From Micromussa lordhowensis (Eukaryota > Cnidaria > Anthozoa > Scleractinia > Lobophylliidae), in assembly GCA_964020085.1 (NCBI GenBank), contig CAXHUQ010000542.1, forward strand, positions 62,001-126,000: a stretch of DNA of 64,000 nt, in the 5' to 3' direction. Below the pieces are notes generated by a model. The model saw only the letters and a program-made list of their open reading frames with translations. It ran no database searches and was not told the DNA's origin. Positions 63,072 through 64,000 of the stretch are shown here, piece by piece. Position numbers and translations under genes: made by a program. Position 1 is the stretch's first letter. Each line of letters starts with the position of its first letter.

Positions 63072-64000
63072 CTTATGGAGCCGCAGTTTGCAGCAAAATG
63101 TTGTGCTATGTTTGCACTTTAAGTGCATACTAATTAGGAGATGATGCCATTTGCGCCAGGGTGTTTTTGAAGCCCCTATAGTCGGCCTACTTTCTTGAGC
63201 ATTTTGCCTTGGTCCCCCCTTGGCAAAATCTCAGAAAATGGCCGATTTAGGTGTCCTTGCCAAATTTGTCATAACTCGGCTCTGCGGACACTTATGGAGC
63301 CGCAGTTTGCAGCAAAATGTTGTGCTATGTTTGCACTTCAAGTGCATACTAATTAGGAGATGATGCCATTTGCGCCAGGGTGTTTTTGAAGCCCCTATAG
63401 TCGGCCTACTTTTTTGAGCATTTTGCCTTGGTCCCCCCTTGGCAAAATCTCAGAAAATGGCCGATTTAGGTGTCCTTGCCAAATTTGTCATAACTCGGCT
63501 CTGCGGACACTTATGGAGCCGCAGTTTGCAGCAAAATGTTGTGCTATGTTTGCACTTCAAGTGTATACTAATTAGGAGATGATGCCATTTGCGCCAGGGT
63601 GTTTTTGTAGCCCCTATAGTCGGCCTACTTTTTTGAGCATTTTGCCTTGGTCCCCCCTTGGCAAAATCTCAGAAAATGGCCGATTTAGGTGTCCTTGCCA
63701 AATTTGTCATAACTCGGCTCTGCGGACACTTATGGAGCCGCAGTTTGCAGCAAAATGTTGTGCTATGTTTGCACTTCAAGTGCATACTAATTAGGAGATG
63801 ATGCCATTTGCGCCAGGGTGTTTTTGAAGCCCCTATAGTCGGCCTACTTTTTTGAGCATTTTGCCTTGGTCCCCCCTTGGCAAAATCTCAGAAAATGGCC
63901 GATTTAGGTGTCCTTGCCAAATTTGTCATAACTCGGCTCTGCGGACACTTATGGAGCCGCAGTTTGCAGCAAAATGTTGTGCTATGTTTGCACTTCAAGT
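63072..64000. repeat. Copies 289-293, right window end
   Basis: Ordinary copies with T49+T123C in 289 and C55T+A99T in 291. A99T makes GTTTTTGTAGCC, and C55T weakens dyad 1. Copy 293 is cut by the window end after 53 bp, so the array continues. Confidence 0.9.

Larger units (their letters stand above)
1..64000. repeat. 219-bp satellite array, 292 full copies plus one partial
   Basis: The same 219-bp unit follows itself head to tail across the whole window, with no inverted copy and no foreign insert. Most copies differ from the canonical unit at zero to three positions. Phase is kept almost perfectly: shared variants recur at exact multiples of 219 bp, for example 15,987 bp (73 units) and 29,565 bp (135 units). 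Both window ends lie inside the array, so its full length is unknown. Sequence, size and nested duplications fit eukaryotic satellite DNA at a centromere, pericentromere or other heterochromatin. That location is inferred, not shown. I do not recognise the family. No match to the CENP-B box, telomere repeats, rDNA or transposon ends is visible. Confidence 0.98.

Noticed and set aside
1..64000. CRISPR array or bacterial tandem repeat
   Set aside because: There are no variable spacers. The whole 219-bp unit is repeated, and the array size is far beyond prokaryotic arrays.
1..64000. Tandem rDNA, tRNA or other RNA gene repeats
   Set aside because: No recognisable 5S internal control region, tRNA A/B boxes or cloverleaf, and no conserved rRNA stretch is seen in the monomer on either strand.
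1..64000. Array created by assembly error
   Set aside because: The duplicated blocks carry private single-base differences and ordered markers, which a simple assembly loop would not give. Copy number and exact lengths still need spanning reads.

Overview
The window is one uninterrupted satellite DNA array. A single monomer of 219 bp repeats head to tail, always in the same orientation, from the first base to the last. There are 292 complete copies plus a 53-bp start of copy 293. I see no gene, RNA gene, transposon, CRISPR array or unrelated spacer. An array of this size, with repeats inside repeats, is typical of eukaryotic (peri)centromeric or other heterochromatic satellite DNA. I do not recognise the family and cannot name the organism or kingdom. 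The canonical monomer (for example 877-1095) is 46% G+C (50 C, 51 G, 48 A, 70 T) and has six CpGs.

Register used throughout: each copy begins with CTTATGGAGC. Copies 1 and 4-17 start at 219(n-1)+1. Copies 18-293 start at 219(n-1), because copy 17 lacks one C. Copies 2 and 3 are rearranged (183 and 255 bp) but together measure exactly 438 bp. Variants are named by monomer position, for example T49 means T instead of C at position 49. All variants and counts come from reading the sequence by eye.

Layout. (1) 1-876: left segment with the two rearranged copies and one multi-variant copy. (2) 877-5036: very uniform copies, a T194G run, the single 1-bp deletion, then a clear trimer repeat. (3) 5694-21461 (copies 27-98) and 25623-37448 (copies 118-171) are two copies of one large segmental duplication. 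They share marker variants in order and differ by a 16-copy tandem expansion, a 3-copy loss and a 1-copy gain. (4) 37449-44018: transition zone with GATC-type and 5-copy-spaced variants. (5) From about 44.0 kb to the end the array changes character. T49 copies rise from about 18% to about 48%, a new set of markers appears, and local duplications of 2, 7-10, 12 and 10 copies follow one another.

Each monomer carries three short dyad symmetries. One, TGCACTT-N-AAGTGCA, has the array's most variable base as its unpaired centre. Length is strictly kept: after copy 3 only one 1-bp indel is seen in about 290 copies. No protein function is supported. The short open frames are by-products of point changes in a repeat whose length happens to be divisible by three.
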